From: Calliopum simillimum
Lineage: Eukaryota; Arthropoda; Insecta; Diptera; Lauxaniidae
Assembly: GCA_951812925.1 (NCBI GenBank)
Contig: OX638372.1
Location: 37,322,245-37,386,244 of the forward strand
Direction of reading: 5' to 3'
Length of the DNA: 64,000 bases
Under the pieces are notes generated by a model that worked only from the letters and a program-made list of their open reading frames with translations, was not told the origin of the DNA and did not search any database. The translations under genes and the position numbers were made by a program. Positions within the stretch are counted from its first letter, which is position 1. Each line of letters starts with the position of its first letter. This document shows, one piece after another, positions 24,517-36,472 of the stretch.

Positions 24517-25566
24517 CACACAAAAAAATATTGAACATAATATTTATGAACGGCATTCATACACCGAAATTCATTGATTTTCAAATCAAAATTTTTCATT
24601 AAAATTTTTTGATTTTAAGAACGATTCATTAGTCGTAAGTACATGAGTTCATAAAGATTTTTCTATGAGGAATTTTTTTATGAACTTCCGTTCTTAAATT
24701 TTAAGAATTTTTTCGTACGAATAACAAAGTTTCATAAATCTACAGATACAAATTTTATGCATGTTTACATAAAATTAAACAAAACGTTCATAAATTTTAA
24801 GTAAAAGTGTCATCAATTTGAGTTATTATTTTTAGGTTGTATTTCATCTTCTTCTTTTGGTTCTATACTAGTTTATGATAAATTTCAAATAAAGTATTGT
24901 TGAAAGTTCCTTTCTATGTCGCTCACACCAACATGCTATGAGTGTGTGTGTATTCTCCTGGATCTTCTAGGCATAGAAGTATACTATGGTAAGTATTTAT
25001 TTTCCCAAGAGGGAATATAGCGCCTTGAAAAGCGTTCTTTAGAATGCAGCGCTTACTTTTCTTAAGACACACTACTCGATTTCAGTTCCGTTTCCATTTC
25101 AATTTCCATTTCTCCTAATAAAAAAAAAAAAATAAAAAAAAAACTTTCACCCGCATTGGGGTTCGAACCCGGAAACCAAAGCGCAGAGAAATATTACTAG
25201 CTCCTTATCACATACGCTACAGACTCCTCTGACGTTTTTGTGTAAAATTTGTATTTTAAAAATTTAATTAAATTTTTTATTTTGAAAAAAAAAAAAAAAA
25301 AAATTATGAATTTCGTTCTTAGATTTTATGAACGAGTTCTTACGTTTTAAAAATAATTCATAAAAAAAAATTACGAATTTTGTTCTCATATTTTAAGAAA
25401 ATTTCTTACATTTTATGAATAATTCATAAGCGTACGTATGCTTTGTTTAACGTATGATTGAAAATACTTATAATCAATGAATGCTGTACTCGGCTCATAT
25501 TCGATGAATTTTTTCGTTAGGAATAATAAATTTTTCATTAATATTATGTCCCTTTTTTTTTGTGTG
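24517..25566. mobile_element. 1,050 bp TA-flanked MITE with CACACAAAAAAA ends
   Basis: TA duplication at 24,515-24,516 and 25,567-25,568. Left end CACACAAAAAAATATTGAAC then ATAATATTTATGAA; right end reversed CACACAAAAAAAAAGGGACA then TAATATTAATGAA. Subterminal regions are rich in inverted TTCATAAATTT/AAATTTATGAA words. It carries a minus-strand tRNA-like module. Terminal bases and TA target agree with Tc1/mariner-type MITEs and resemble the ends of the element at 13,604. Confidence 0.85.
25148..25232 (-). ncRNA. tRNA-like module inside the MITE
   Basis: Minus strand: GTCTGTAGCGTATGTGATAA (A-box-like), a central region, then CCGGGTTCGAACCCCAATG (B box GGTTCGAACCC), followed by a long T-rich run on that strand (25,145-25,118). 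T-arm bases around the B box can pair (CGGGG-type). Not a complete tRNA as far as I can fold it. Confidence 0.55.
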
Positions 25567-25676
25567 TAAAGAGTTCCAAATCCATTTTGAAGTTTATAAA
25601 AATTTCGAAATGGTTCTTATTGGTCAACAATGAAGTTATTAACCGGGTAGTACAATGGGCACAACTGAGGCCATAG

Positions 25677-26069
25677 CTATGATGACATGTCATTTTCAGT
25701 GCTAAGATAACCGAACATACTTAAAATAATGCGGAAATAGTTAATTTTATTGCAACATATTTGCAAAGTTGTTCCTGATTTTTATTGAATTTACAATATT
25801 CTCGAAAGAAGTCCACAAAAATACAGCAATTATAAAACCCTTTGGCTCACTAAATTTCACATCCTCGCTCCCAAAGGAATAGGCAAATTTTTTCTGATTT
25901 TTAAAAACTTTTTGGAGCATTTAAAATGTAAATTTTCGAAAAGACCTTGACTCCTAACTTTGTAAAATTTTTGTCCCCTTCCTCGCAGCACTAATGAGAC
26001 GAAGACTTACTTAGTTTTGTAATTCTCGCTTTAGCAGAACACATAGGTACTGAGAAGTACTGATGAGAT
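25677..26069. other. AT-rich stretch
   Basis: 3' flank of the retrotransposon relic; I see no tail repeat, gene or element boundary. Confidence 0.35.
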
Positions 26070-26232
26070 CAGTGGCAGATCCAAGGGGGGTCGGTGGGGG
26101 CGATCGGCCCCCTCTCAAACCAAGTGATTAAATTTTTTTAAAAATTATATGTAAAGATTTTAAAAACATTCTGTTATTATCCAGAAATGTAGTCAATCGG
26201 ACCCCCTTTTGACAATGCTTGAACCACCACTG
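26070..26232. mobile_element. 163 bp hAT-like MITE
   Basis: Left end CAGTGGCAGATCCAAG and reversed right end CAGTGGTGGTTCAAGC. Flanking octamers GATGAGAT (26,062-26,069) and ACTGAGAT (26,233-26,240) match at 6 of 8 positions, consistent with a decayed 8 bp hAT duplication. The interior includes runs of G (GGGGGGTCGGTGGGGGCGAT) unlike the surroundings. Confidence 0.6.
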
Positions 26233-26240
26233 ACTGAGAT

Positions 26241-28249
26241 TATGAAAAGATGATAGCAACGGATAGGATAGTTGAACCCGCTGGAAAACGGATGCAGAAG
26301 AAGATCAAGAACATTGATGAAAAATAATTTTTCCAAGACCAGAACGAACTGACACAACGTGATATAACGAGAGAGGGAAAGAATTTGTAACAGATCATTT
26401 GTTTAGACTTTATGCCCTTAAAGAAAGTGTTAGTAGTAGGTGATACAAGTAGACACACAAATGTCTTTAATGATGATATTTTAAATGCACTGGATATGTA
26501 GACAATAAGCTATCACGCAATTTATGGCACACTACAAATTATGTAGTCTTATTATCTATATCAATCTATGTATTCATGTTTATTAGTTGATTTCGAAACT
26601 GAATTATTGCTACGTTTTTTTTTTTTTTTTGTTAACAGTTATACAATTATTATAATTAGTTTTGTTTGTTTTTATTGCAAAACCGCTTATTACGGAAGTT
26701 ATTTTTAATTGATTACTTTTTTTAAAATTTTATTTCGCAGTACTAACAAATGAGTTATGTATTTGCTTAAAAGTAGATTTCTCAAATGATTGGATGCTAA
26801 TTAAATTAACCTTAATGCAACATGCTACGTAGTACAGTAGAATACAGTAAAAATACATTTTGAAGGTTTAAAAAATATTAGAAAACTGTTTTTGCGTGTA
26901 ATACAAATTGCGCAGGTTACTGAACTTGCGCTTCTGTGCAAATTTTCACATAATTTAGTTAACTTGGCAAAAAAGCTGCTGTTAGTTCGAAATTATAATG
27001 ATAATTATGTAAAAATAAAAAAATGATAATAATTTATACGATTGAATTAAATGAAACAATAATTGAGTAATCCGTGCAATTAACATTAATGTAAAAGGAA
27101 ATAGTGTAACAGTTAGTGTACATTTATATGAATGTATGTGTATGGATGAGACACTGGAACATTTACTCTGCACTCACTAGAGCAAAGCTCAGACAGAGTT
27201 TGATGGTATTGTACTTATGAAAAAACTTTGAAAAATTTAGATAATTGTTTTACACACCACTATAACCTAACCCACCATGTAGTAGTGCCGAATAAAGTTC
27301 TTTAAATATATATAGATAAAACATTGAATTTCTTTAAATACTTTAGTGCTATTTATTGCTTCTCCTTTAATAAGTTCTTATCAAACATAATGACCAACAC
27401 GTGCTTGTCATATCACCTGTCTGAACCCTCAGTATCTATCTATCTATGTACTGTAGCGCAATGCCTTTATTAAATCCATTAAGCTCTTTTTTAACCATTG
27501 TAGTCTCAGTTACTAATCTAATTATTTCCGCAATAAATTCCATTTAATCGCCAGATTAGTAAGTGGAAAAATCACGGGTTAACCTAAAAGGAATCGGCTA
27601 ACAATAAATTAAAATTATTTAATACGTTTTTATGAATAGCAATCGACAAAACGAACGTCACATTTTTGTTTCTCTTTTTATGAACACAATACAAAGTTAC
27701 CAACAACTGAAAATAATAAATAAATAATAATCATAATGTAATAAAATTAACCATATAATAGAAACAAGCGTGATATTTGCATGATAAGTTCGGTTTTTTT
27801 TTTTTTTTTTTTTGGATTACCATTTTACTAACTTTATTATTTATTATAAACGTAACGCTTTTTATAGAGATAAGTAATTTTGATTTATTTAAAAAAATCA
27901 CATAAGTCCGAAAATATTAAAAATAAAATGAATAAAAATGAGTTTTAAAAATTTACTACAAAAGAAGAAACATTTTTCTTTTACTTTTTCTTAGCTTCTA
28001 TAATAACCGTGTTTCTTTTGACGTGTGTGTCACACAATAGAAAGTCCAAGGGTCCTTTTTATGGAGAATCACATATTCGATAAGTAATTTCCAATTTTTA
28101 TAGTAAAAAAAATACAGTTTAGGAAGGAAACACTGCTAATAAGAACAATTTAAAGAAGTAGAGTTTTGTTTTGCTTTCAGAAAGCATTTGAGTCTATCTT
28201 TGCGTAATCGATTAAAATTTGGGTTGACATCTCGGATTTTTATGAAAAT
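26241..28249. other. AT-rich stretch
   Basis: Poly-T runs (26,616, 27,794) and low-complexity AT. A pentameric CTATCTATCTATC patch lies at 27,433-27,446. No gene recognised. Confidence 0.4.
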
Positions 28250-29360
28250 TTGGGAAAGTTTGCATTTAAAATACATATAACTGTGGTAAAATAATTTTCC
28301 GAAGTTCTGAAAATAGAAATTCCGATCCAACTTTTGGATACTAACATATTTGAAAATACATAGCTCCTCGGTTCTTAATCCGATTACAATTTTCAGGGTT
28401 AGTGTAAAAAGTTAAGAGCTTTTGAAAAAAATTTACACTAAAAAAAAGTTTTATTTTATGCGGAAAAAATTTTTTTTCTTTTTTATTTTTTATTTTGGGG
28501 CTTGGAGCTCTCTTTTTATTTTTATTTAAAAGTAAATTTTATTATATAATTATTTTCCGACCCCCAAAATCGTGGTATCTTTTGCGGTTATTAAGTTATG
28601 AGAATTTGAAGTTGTTCAATGTTGTGTTTATCATGAGTCTTTGGTGTACGTGCGCTACTATATAGGGTTGCCACCGTTTGTAGGTATCTTTTTTCGGTAG
28701 TTCCTAGTGAGGTTTTTCGTAGAATATTTTTGTCGAAATTTTTAACCCATTATAACAAAGTTTTTGGAAAAGGGGGATATAATGGGCGTTGTAATGGATT
28801 AAGATGTGCATTGCTCGATTACAAGTTAGCCTTCTAGAATATCTTAACCAAATTTAGGACGTTTTTATGAGTCTTTTGACACTCTTTCCAAAAACTTGGA
28901 TAAAATGGGTTAAAATCTTCTACAAAAATACTATACGAAAAATCTCACAAGAAAACACCGAAAAAAAAATACCGTAGTCGGTGGCAACACTATATTCAAA
29001 AACTCATAACTTGATAATCGCAAAAGATACCACGATTTTGAGGGTCGAAAAATAATTATAATAAAATTTACTTTTAAATAAAAATATTCAAAAAAAAAAA
29101 TAAAAAGTGTGCTCCTTCCCCAAAAAAAGCTTTTTTTCCACATAAAATAAATTTTTTTTCGCAGTTTTCTATTTTTTTTTTTTTCAAAAGCTCATACTTT
29201 TCTGCACTAACCCTGAAAATTTAATTCAAATTGGATAAAAGACGGAGAGCTATGAATTTTCACATAAATGAGTATCCAAAAGTTGGATCGAACTTCCTAT
29301 GGCCGCCATCTTGGAAATTTTCGAAATTTCAGAAAATCATTTTATCACAGTTATTTTAAC
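28250..29360. mobile_element. Large foldback (~1.1 kb) with AACCCATTATA core
   Basis: The left arm (about 28,270-28,735) and right arm (about 28,925-29,350) mirror each other: GATCCAACTTTTGGATACT, TTTTCAGGGTTAGTG, TAAAAGTAAATTTTATTATA and AAATCGTGGTATCTTTTGCG all recur reversed. The centre (28,740-28,925) holds AACCCATTATAACAAAGTTT and a mirrored partner, the same core as in the foldbacks at 3,090 and 4,910 although the arms are unrelated. No coding capacity. Confidence 0.75.
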
Positions 29361-29489
29361 GGTTTTTTAAATGATTTTAATATGGACATATCTATAAAAC
29401 TAAATTTTGGCACTTTCCTTATTACACTGTGCAAAAAATTGAAGGGAAACCAATCTAAATTTTATTTCAATACCCTTTTTTGACTTATT

Positions 29490-30010
29490 CAAGATCGCTC
29501 ATTATTAATCTGGCAACCGTTTTTCCTTCATGTCTGAGATACGAGTTATCCTTGCAATAAAGTGCGGAAATACTATTTTCACGCATATGCCGCACATCCA
29601 GAAAGTAATGTAGTTCACTTTTTTTTTTTTGAGCGGCATTGAATAACCCTATTCTTCTTCTTTAAACCATAACTTTAACTTTTCCAATTGGATCATTACT
29701 TTCCGAGATATCATCCATTGACGTAAAAGTATTGCAAATCCCTTTAAAAGACTAAATTAAATTTGTATACTTTTATTTCAATGGATGATATCTCGGAAAA
29801 TAATGATTCAATTAGAAAAGTTAAAGTTATGGTTTAAAGCAAAAGGTCAGGGCCATTGAATGCAGATGACAAATGTAAACTATACTACTTTCTGGATGTA
29901 CACCATGTGTCTGCACTTTAAATCAAGGATTACTAGGATCTCAGACTTGATATAAAAAAACGGTTACCAGATTCGGAATCTGCGACCGTGAGTGAGTAAG
30001 TCAAATAAAG
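29490..30010. mobile_element. Foldback element adjoining the previous one
   Basis: The arms 29,500-29,750 and 29,762-30,000 are inverted copies: ATCTGGCAACCGTTTTTCCT, CATCCAGAAAGTA, AAACCATAACTTTAACTTTT and GATATCATCCATTGA recur reversed. The outer limit is blurred by the neighbouring foldback, since a TTTGACTTATTCA-like block extends the left arm to about 29,475. Confidence 0.75.
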
Positions 30011-30251
30011 TTATTGAGATTAAATTCAGATTTTTGTTTTGCATAAAAAAAGGGTAGAAGGGAATTTTATCAATGGGTCAAAGAATTGGTAAAGATTACC
30101 ATATTTTTGTAAAAGATACAATAATGTGAGTTTTGTAAGTCATTGATAATTGCTATGTACGTGTATGTGTCGGCAACCGAAACCACACAAGAGGAAAAAT
30201 TTCTAGCTCTTCTGATCCAAGCACTTCAAAAGTGCTTGTCTCCATAGAAAT

Positions 30252-30325
30252 TTAGTAGCACTATCACAATGATTTTTTATAAGGCTGCAGTAAGAACAAC
30301 GTGAGTTCGAACCCAGCCCGGGTGA
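30252..30325 (+). ncRNA. B-box tRNA-like module followed by oligo-T
   Basis: GTGAGTTCGAACCCAGCCCG (B box GAGTTCGAACCC, 30,303-30,314) followed by T8 at 30,325. The upstream A box is weak or absent. It lies in a repeat-rich segment with CACTTCAAAAGTGCTT-type inverted words (30,218 and about 30,860). Confidence 0.4.
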
Positions 30326-30566
30326 TTTTTTTTCCTTTTTTTCATTTGTTTTTGCTTTATTTTTTTTTTTTTATTAAAATATTTTTTATTCAACCTTTTT
30401 TATTTCACTTTTCTATTTTCCTTTCTCTTTTTTATTTACTTTTGCTTACTTGAATTGAAACTAATTGCATAATGATTATATGTAATGCTGCAGGAGCATT
30501 TGTATGTCAAATTCTGTTTGGACAACATTTGCTTAATATACAAATTTAATACCTCTTCATATTATC

Positions 30567-30658
30567 GGGCATTGGTGTAGCGGTCTAAAGGATTGGTTAA
30601 TGTAAGAAAAAATATCTAGCACGCGGACGCTCGTAGATTCAAATCCTGGCGCGGCCGG
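30567..30658 (+). ncRNA. tRNA-like module with oligo-T
   Basis: GGTGTAGCGGTCTAAAGG (A-box-like, 30,574-30,591), a long central part, then AGATTCAAATCC (B box, 30,635-30,646) and a GGCGCGGCCGG end, immediately followed by T10 from 30,659. The spacing between boxes is longer than usual, as in long-variable-arm tRNAs or in SINE heads. Not a foldable canonical tRNA by eye. Confidence 0.5.
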
Positions 30659-30659
30659 T

Positions 30660-31707
30660 TTTTTTTTTCTTTTTTTTCTTTTTTTTTAAAATTTATTGAA
30701 AAAAACGCTTACCGCAGCATTACAAATAAGCGCTTTAAAAACTATTTTTTGGTAAGGCTGCGGTAAGCTTTCCTCACTTACATCCTATGACATGCAGTGT
30801 TAAAAAGAAAATATTGTTCTTACGGAGCGGAAGCGCTTATTGGTGAAAAGGATGCACTTCAGAAGAGTTTTTGAAGCACTTCTTTTCCTCTTCGGCATGA
30901 CTGAGGAAACGATTGGAAGCAAATGATTATATATGTATAGTAATTTAAGTAATTTTATAATTATGTGATTGAATTAAATGTTATTTGTAGTTAATATTAG
31001 CAAATTTTTGTCATATGTAACGATTGTGGTAAAAAATACTTATTTGCTTGAGTTATTACAGCTTAATATCTATACAATTTTTACGATAAACTATTTGCAA
31101 ATATTAACTACCGATTAATATATCAACTTTAACTACTTAAGTAAACCTTAAGATATGTAGGAATCGTTTGGTGTACAAAAAAAACCCAAAATATGAAATT
31201 TAGACTTAAACTTGTATTTTTCCCAGTATGAAAATATTACTTTAGGAAGTTAGGTATGCTTGAGTCTGACTACGTCACATATTAAGTTTATTGATTCTTT
31301 ACATTTGAAATAGGTAATTTTGATTTCTTCGCATTATTTTTTTTTTTTTTTTTAATTAAACTTTTCTCCATTAAGTTCTCTCATATAAAATAAACATTTA
31401 TTTTTTATACGAAATCTAAAGAGATTCACTGGACCTTACTTCACATTGAGATCTTTAATTTCCATTAAAATTAAGTCATTTATTATTAATCAAATATTTG
31501 TATGTACATAATTGTAGGATTATTATGAATTTAAATTTTTTCAGCTTAAGTAATAATCTTTGCTTAAATGTATATCCTATAAAAAATCACTTAGCGAATA
31601 ATTTCTCTTAACTGTAAATTCGATCTTGAAACTACAAATATTTTGTTTTTTGTTTTTGTCTTATTCATTGAGGTTTTGTGTAAACAATTTCTACTTTTAA
31701 GTAGGAC
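30660..31707. other. T-rich stretch and inverted GCGGTAAGC words
   Basis: 30,700-30,775 has AACGCTTACCGCAGC and its mirror GCTGCGGTAAGCTTT around a short centre, probably part of the element containing the tRNA-like modules. The remainder is AT-rich with no gene. Confidence 0.4.
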
Positions 31708-32209
31708 ATGCAGCAACGCATGCGCAAAAGCGCACGTTTTTATGATGCCAAAGTATGAGTACTTTTATTTTTATTTGCAAAAACTTCACTTTTTATTTGT
31801 ATTCATTATTTTTTTGTTTTTTCTCCACCGTTGTATTTTTACTATAACATTTACGGCATTAACATGTGGACATTCATTTAAAGATTTGCTTTAGATAAGA
31901 AAAGCTTCATTGCATGCTAATTGTGCACAAACATGTGGAGTTTATATTGAGGCAGACATAATGCTTGAATGTAACTATGACTACACCCAAGAGGAAAAAG
32001 AGCGCCTTTTTCAGCAAGAAGTCCATATGCAGCATTTCATGTCATTAGTTTTAAGCGCTTACCGTGGTAGCCTTACGAAAAAGCAGTGTGAAATGCAGAC
32101 TTACAAAGAACCATTTCCTGAGAAGTACTTCAAACATTTCTATTTGGGTACCGACATTAATACTTATATACATGCAAATAAACCTTTGTACGAGTATGTC
32201 AGTGAATAA
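31708..32209 (+). CDS. Candidate two-exon gene, unknown protein (~119 aa)
   Basis: The proposed exon 2 (31,895-32,209) stands out from its surroundings by balanced composition and a clean frame to TAA, reading for example YDYTQEEKERLFQQEVHMQH and ending KPLYEYVSE. It is preceded by a good acceptor (TTTGCTTTAG, 31,885-31,894). A small exon 1 (31,708-31,752, starting MQQRMRKSARF) ends at an acceptable donor AAA|GTATGAGT and joins in the same phase, with a 142 bp intron. If no splicing occurs, an internal ATG at 31,961 would give 83 residues. AATAAA follows at 32,205 and 32,280. I recognise no family. The alternative is a fragment of a mobile-element gene. Coding status is inferred from composition, not shown. 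Confidence 0.4.
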
Positions 32210-32282
32210 AACTAAAAATATACCTATACTAATTAGACTTGTAGTTGTTAATTTGCAGTAAAAAAATAATTGAGTTCAAAAT

Positions 32283-32350
32283 AAAACTACTTAGTAAGGG
32301 TGATATCTTTGGCCTGGAAAAAAAATAATATACCCTAAGCTGCAGTATCT
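32283..32350 (-). repeat. Terminal motif of a dispersed repeat, copy 2
   Basis: Reverse complement of the block at 21-80: AGTAAGGGTGATATC, TTTGGCCTGG, AATATACCCTAAGCTGCAGT. It stands just left of the tandem repeats at 32,581 and may be an end of that larger element. Confidence 0.5.
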
Positions 32351-32580
32351 TCTCTTCTTATACGAGATAAAATTGTATGTACTTATGTACTTATGTACTT
32401 ATGTATGATTGTTCGGAACGGGCAAAACTTTTTCTCGAAAACGGGTACAGCGATTTTAAAAAAACTTGGAACAGTTTTAGATACTAGCATACAATGAAGA
32501 ATGAGCTAGGTTTGAACTTTGTAAATGCTCACCAGGGGGCGTGGCACCGCCCTAAGTTTTAAATTTGATTTGGTCATAAC

Positions 32581-33560
32581 TCGCAAACCATACAAGGTAT
32601 TTGAATGAAATTTGGTAGGCGGGTACTGCTTGATAATACCTTGTGACAGACAAAAAGTGGGCGGGATTGAAGAAGTGCCACGCCCACTTTTTAACGCTTG
32701 AAAATTTTGATTCAATATTACTCGAAAATGACTCCAACGATTTTAATGAAAATTTAGGAGATTTTACCTCAGCAAACAGGTATTAATATGTGACATGCCG
32801 TTATATTGGGAAAACTCGTTGAAGGGCGTGGCACCGCCCACAAAAATATAATACGGTATAAAAAGAAAACTAATAAAGTAATCATTCTAAAATTAACTGT
32901 GGGGAGCATTCTTGCTATAAGGCATCTCTGATCTGAAAGCGGGCAAAATATCGCCGTTGCGCGTGGAACCTCCCATACAAGCAAAATACGTTAAATGCTA
33001 TTTCTCGCAAATGTTACAAGGTATTTTAATGAAATTTGGTACGAAGGTACTGCTTAATAATATCTTGTAACAAACGAAAAGTGGGCGGGATCGATTAAGT
33101 GCCACGCCCACTTTTTAACCCTTGAAAATTTTGATTCAATATTACTCGAAAACGACTCCGGCAAATTTGATGAAAATTTAGGATCTGTTACCTCTTTAAA
33201 CAAGTATTAATGTGTCATATGCCATTATATTGGGAAAACTCGTTCAAGGGCGTGGCACCGCCCACAAAAATATATTGCTCTATAAAAAGAAAACTACTAA
33301 AGCAATCTTTCTGAATTTAACTGTAGGGAGTCTACTTGCTATTAGGCACCTACGACCTGAAAGTAGGCAAAATATCGAAAGTGCGCGTGGAACCTCCCAT
33401 ACAAGTAAAACACATTAAATGCTGTTTCTCGCAAATGATACAACATATTTTGATGAAATTTGGTATGCGAATCTGGATCAGAACGATCTAAAGCATAATA
33501 AAAAGATGGCTTTGTTTAATAATTGCCACGCCCACTTTTTTATCAAAATAAAAATTTTTG
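32581..33560. repeat. 424 bp tandem repeat, about 2.3 copies
   Basis: Units start at 32,581, 33,004 and 33,428 with CTCGCAAA and ATGAAATTTGGTA. Each contains GTGGGCGGGAT, GTGCCACGCCCACTTTTTAA, TTTTGATTCAATATTACTCG, GGGCGTGGCACCGCCCAC and GTGGAACCTCCCATACAAG. Copies 1 and 2 are about 90% alike by eye; copy 3 is partial. GC-rich palindromic GGGCGTGGCACCGCCC words mark a repeat family also seen at 48,465 and, in part, at 58,480. No credible coding frame. Confidence 0.85.
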
Positions 33561-34129
33561 TTAATAACTCAGGCACAAAAAAAAAAATGGAATGAACTGT
33601 TTAATTCTTATATGCAGTCTTATGTACTTTTTGACGCTAAATCCGTCTTCATCAGCAGAACTGTCACTATACCTGCAGGATTTTGAAATATCTTTGCTTG
33701 AATTTGAAGAAAACGCTGTGTTCAGTCTTACAGCGTAGCTACAAGAAAAGGCGAAATTCTTTTTTATTAATAGCATCGGATAGTTACACTCTTCCTTATC
33801 CAAATATCTTTTCAGAGTTTTCCAATAGGATTCTTATTTTCCGAGTTATGATCCTTTGAAGATAAGATATTTCAGCCGCCATACAAAAGACAAAATATTT
33901 TGGGTGCGTGGCATATCCCATTTATTTATTTTAGGGCATTCTATTTCGCCAAAAAAAAATTTGAGTTTTTGATATTTTTCTATACCATTCGATGCTTTCC
34001 GAGTTTTTTCTTATTATTATTCTCATCGGTTTATTTATCATTTTGAAAGCATGACCGTTAGAAGTGAAAAGATACAAGTTTCATAACAAAAAATAGCTAT
34101 GAATAAAAACATCGACTAAAATAATAAGA
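33561..34129. other. Unassigned stretch between two tandem arrays
   Basis: Probably part of the same composite repeat; it includes TCCGTCTTCATCAGCAGAAC at 33,644. No gene supported. Confidence 0.35.
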
Positions 34130-34650
34130 TTAGATTGTTGACCGAGCAGGGATCGGTCTCCAGGTACTTTTGCTTATACGGGAGGTGTCTCGCCTTTTTG
34201 ACTGAACTCACTTAGTTTTTGCTTAAATTTTGCACTAACTATTCCAAGTATCTGCACAAAATTTGGCTTCATTATCTAAAAAAATGCTTTCAGTACAGCT
34301 TTTTGAAACTTTTGAAACTTATATGGTAGGTGACACGCCCTCTTGTTCGAGCTTGCCTTAATTTTGCTCAGATCCTGGTTCTACTGTTTTTAGTGTTTTA
34401 GTGAAATTCGGTTGGATTATCTCAAATAACGTTTTCAGTATAGCATTTTGAAACTTTTCCTTGTATGGGAGGTGCCACGCCCTCTTGTCCGAATTCGCCA
34501 AGTTTTTTTTTCAGAGCCTTGTTTTACTGTTCTTAGTGTTTTAGTGGAATTTGGTTGAATTATCTCAAATAACGGTTTCAGTATAGCATTTTGAAACTTT
34601 TGCTTACATGGGAGATGCCACGCTCTCTAGTCTGAATTCGCCTAGTTCTT
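34130..34650. repeat. ~171 bp tandem repeat, three copies
   Basis: Units contain AGTATAGCATTTTGAAACTT, then GGGAGGTGCCACGCCCTCTT, GAATTCGCC, ACTGTT and TTAGTGTTTTAGTG. Copies end near 34,305, 34,476 and 34,647; the first is more diverged. CACGCCC words link it to the 424 bp array upstream, so both probably belong to one element. Confidence 0.7.
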
Positions 34651-36472
34651 ACTCAGAGCTTTTATTTACTGTTTAAAGTTTATTTATTATTTGAACCGAC
34701 ATCTGCTTAGGTGCGGTTAATTTGTTTATTTTTTTTTTTTTTTTGTATGAACTTTACAGTAAGCTAACCTTAGGTACCTCATAGAAAAGTAAATTTCACT
34801 TAAATTTTTTCAATAAAATTACTATACTGTAAGGTTATTCTAAAATTCGGAATTTACTAAAACAGTAGGGTAAAATTTATTTTATTGGGGAGCTGTCATT
34901 CTGTCATGCTGAAATTCTAATAAAATTTACTAGACATAAAGTAATACGAACTATTTTTTTGCCGTGTACATGTATTATTAAAAAATATAAATTGTAAAAT
35001 TTATATTTTTTAACTGTTTTTAACTGGAATCCACACATGTCATACATTTTTATGACTTAACTTCTCTAGTTAAGCTTTAAATATGAGTTCGTTTTTTTTG
35101 CAAAATATTTAACGCTTGTTACTTAAACTAATAATTTTAAATAATAAAGTTATACAAATAAATAAATAAATAAATTAGATACACTGGAATTACGTCAGTT
35201 GACAGCGCTAATGCCTAAAGTGCATTCACGTTCCATTTCATTTAATGGACATAAAATGACAGAACGCTCCAAACAATTTCTATAACGTGCTACTCTTTGG
35301 CATGAAATGTGGTGGCATTTTTTTCAAAATCTGTTATCAGGTAGCTTTATAGAAATAATGCACTTTATAGGTGATTCTATTCAAGAAGTAAGGAAATTAC
35401 ATTTTTTTCATAATAAAGTTTTTTTTTTGCATTTGAGTTCAGATCTAGGAACTTTAACAGAGAGTTTTTCACAGAAATCCATCAGTTAAAGTTCTGATTA
35501 TTTCTTAACCAGACACTGAGAAAATGGCCATAAAACTTTAATTTCGGAAAAGAAACATGCCAGGAGACTGAGAATTTGACACTGTAAAGTAAATTTTTTG
35601 AACGAATTATTTTTTGAATCGAGTTAATATTCAGTGTCGTACTAGAATCGTAGAATATTTCCTCGTGAGTGGAATTACCCATATAGCCATATAGTACATA
35701 AGCATAGTTTTATATGAAATATTTAGTATTGCAAAGTATGAAAATATCAATACCATTTTTCAGTAATTATTGGCAGCAATTCTAAGTAAAATTTTTGCTT
35801 ATGCAACCATTCGAAAGTGAACAATTTTGACTACTAACACTTCATTTTAATTAAATTTTTATCAGAGCACAGCACGTGCATATTGCCCATACCTGTTTTA
35901 AGTAGCTATTTTTGATTTCAAGTTGATACGCTTCCATAATAAAAAGGAAGGCAATTTTAACATCTTAATATCAGGTGCTAATTATATCAAATCAGTCGTT
36001 GAGTCTGCTGACAGTCTGCGGCTCATGAAAAGCTGACCAGATTTTCACTTTAAGGCTATTTGCATGTATAATTTATAGTTCTTGGAGACCTAATTCTGCT
36101 CGGCTGTGTGCTTTTCTTTGAAAAAAATCAATATATTAAATAATTTAAAAAGCTCAAGTATCAAAAATATAAGAAACATATGAAGAAGTCAAAAGTTATG
36201 GGAAAATAATTAAAAGTATCAAATAGTGTCACAGACGTAACAAAAATATACGTTTTATCTGTCAAAAAGGTTTAAAAGTATCGAAAAAAAATTAAAAAAA
36301 AAAAATCGAAAAAGGTTGGAATTTTCGAAAATTGAAAAAATCATTAAAAGTATCGAAATTATTTATTTAAAAAAATAAAAAAAACTTTTAAATTTCGGAA
36401 AAAGGTGTCGAAAAGTTAAAAAACATCTTTGAAAATCGAAAATTATTGATTAGCTAGAAAAAATCGATAAAA
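34651..36472. other. AT-rich stretch
   Basis: Low complexity with a poly-T run at 34,728-34,744. The 36,230-36,470 part is a chain of AAAAGTATCGAAA-like words, a degenerate short-period repeat. No gene. Confidence 0.4.

Larger units (their letters stand above)
24282..25676 (+). pseudogene. Non-LTR retrotransposon ORF2 C-terminus, split by a MITE
   Basis: The conceptual translation before the insertion gives ITDVGELCRSCEEPDVKEH, with a Cys-x2-Cys and a distal His, preceded by a G-H-Y block; this is the C-terminal region found after the RT/RNase H of many insect non-LTR elements. The interruption at 24,517-25,566 is a MITE. Removing it with one TA restores one frame (SLEDIAL | KSSKSILKFIKISKWF) running to a TAG at 25,674-25,676. 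The same blocks occur in the insertion at 62,222-62,687, confirming homology. The fragment also has a stop upstream and a frameshift near 24,450, so it was dead before or besides the insertion. Confidence 0.8.
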
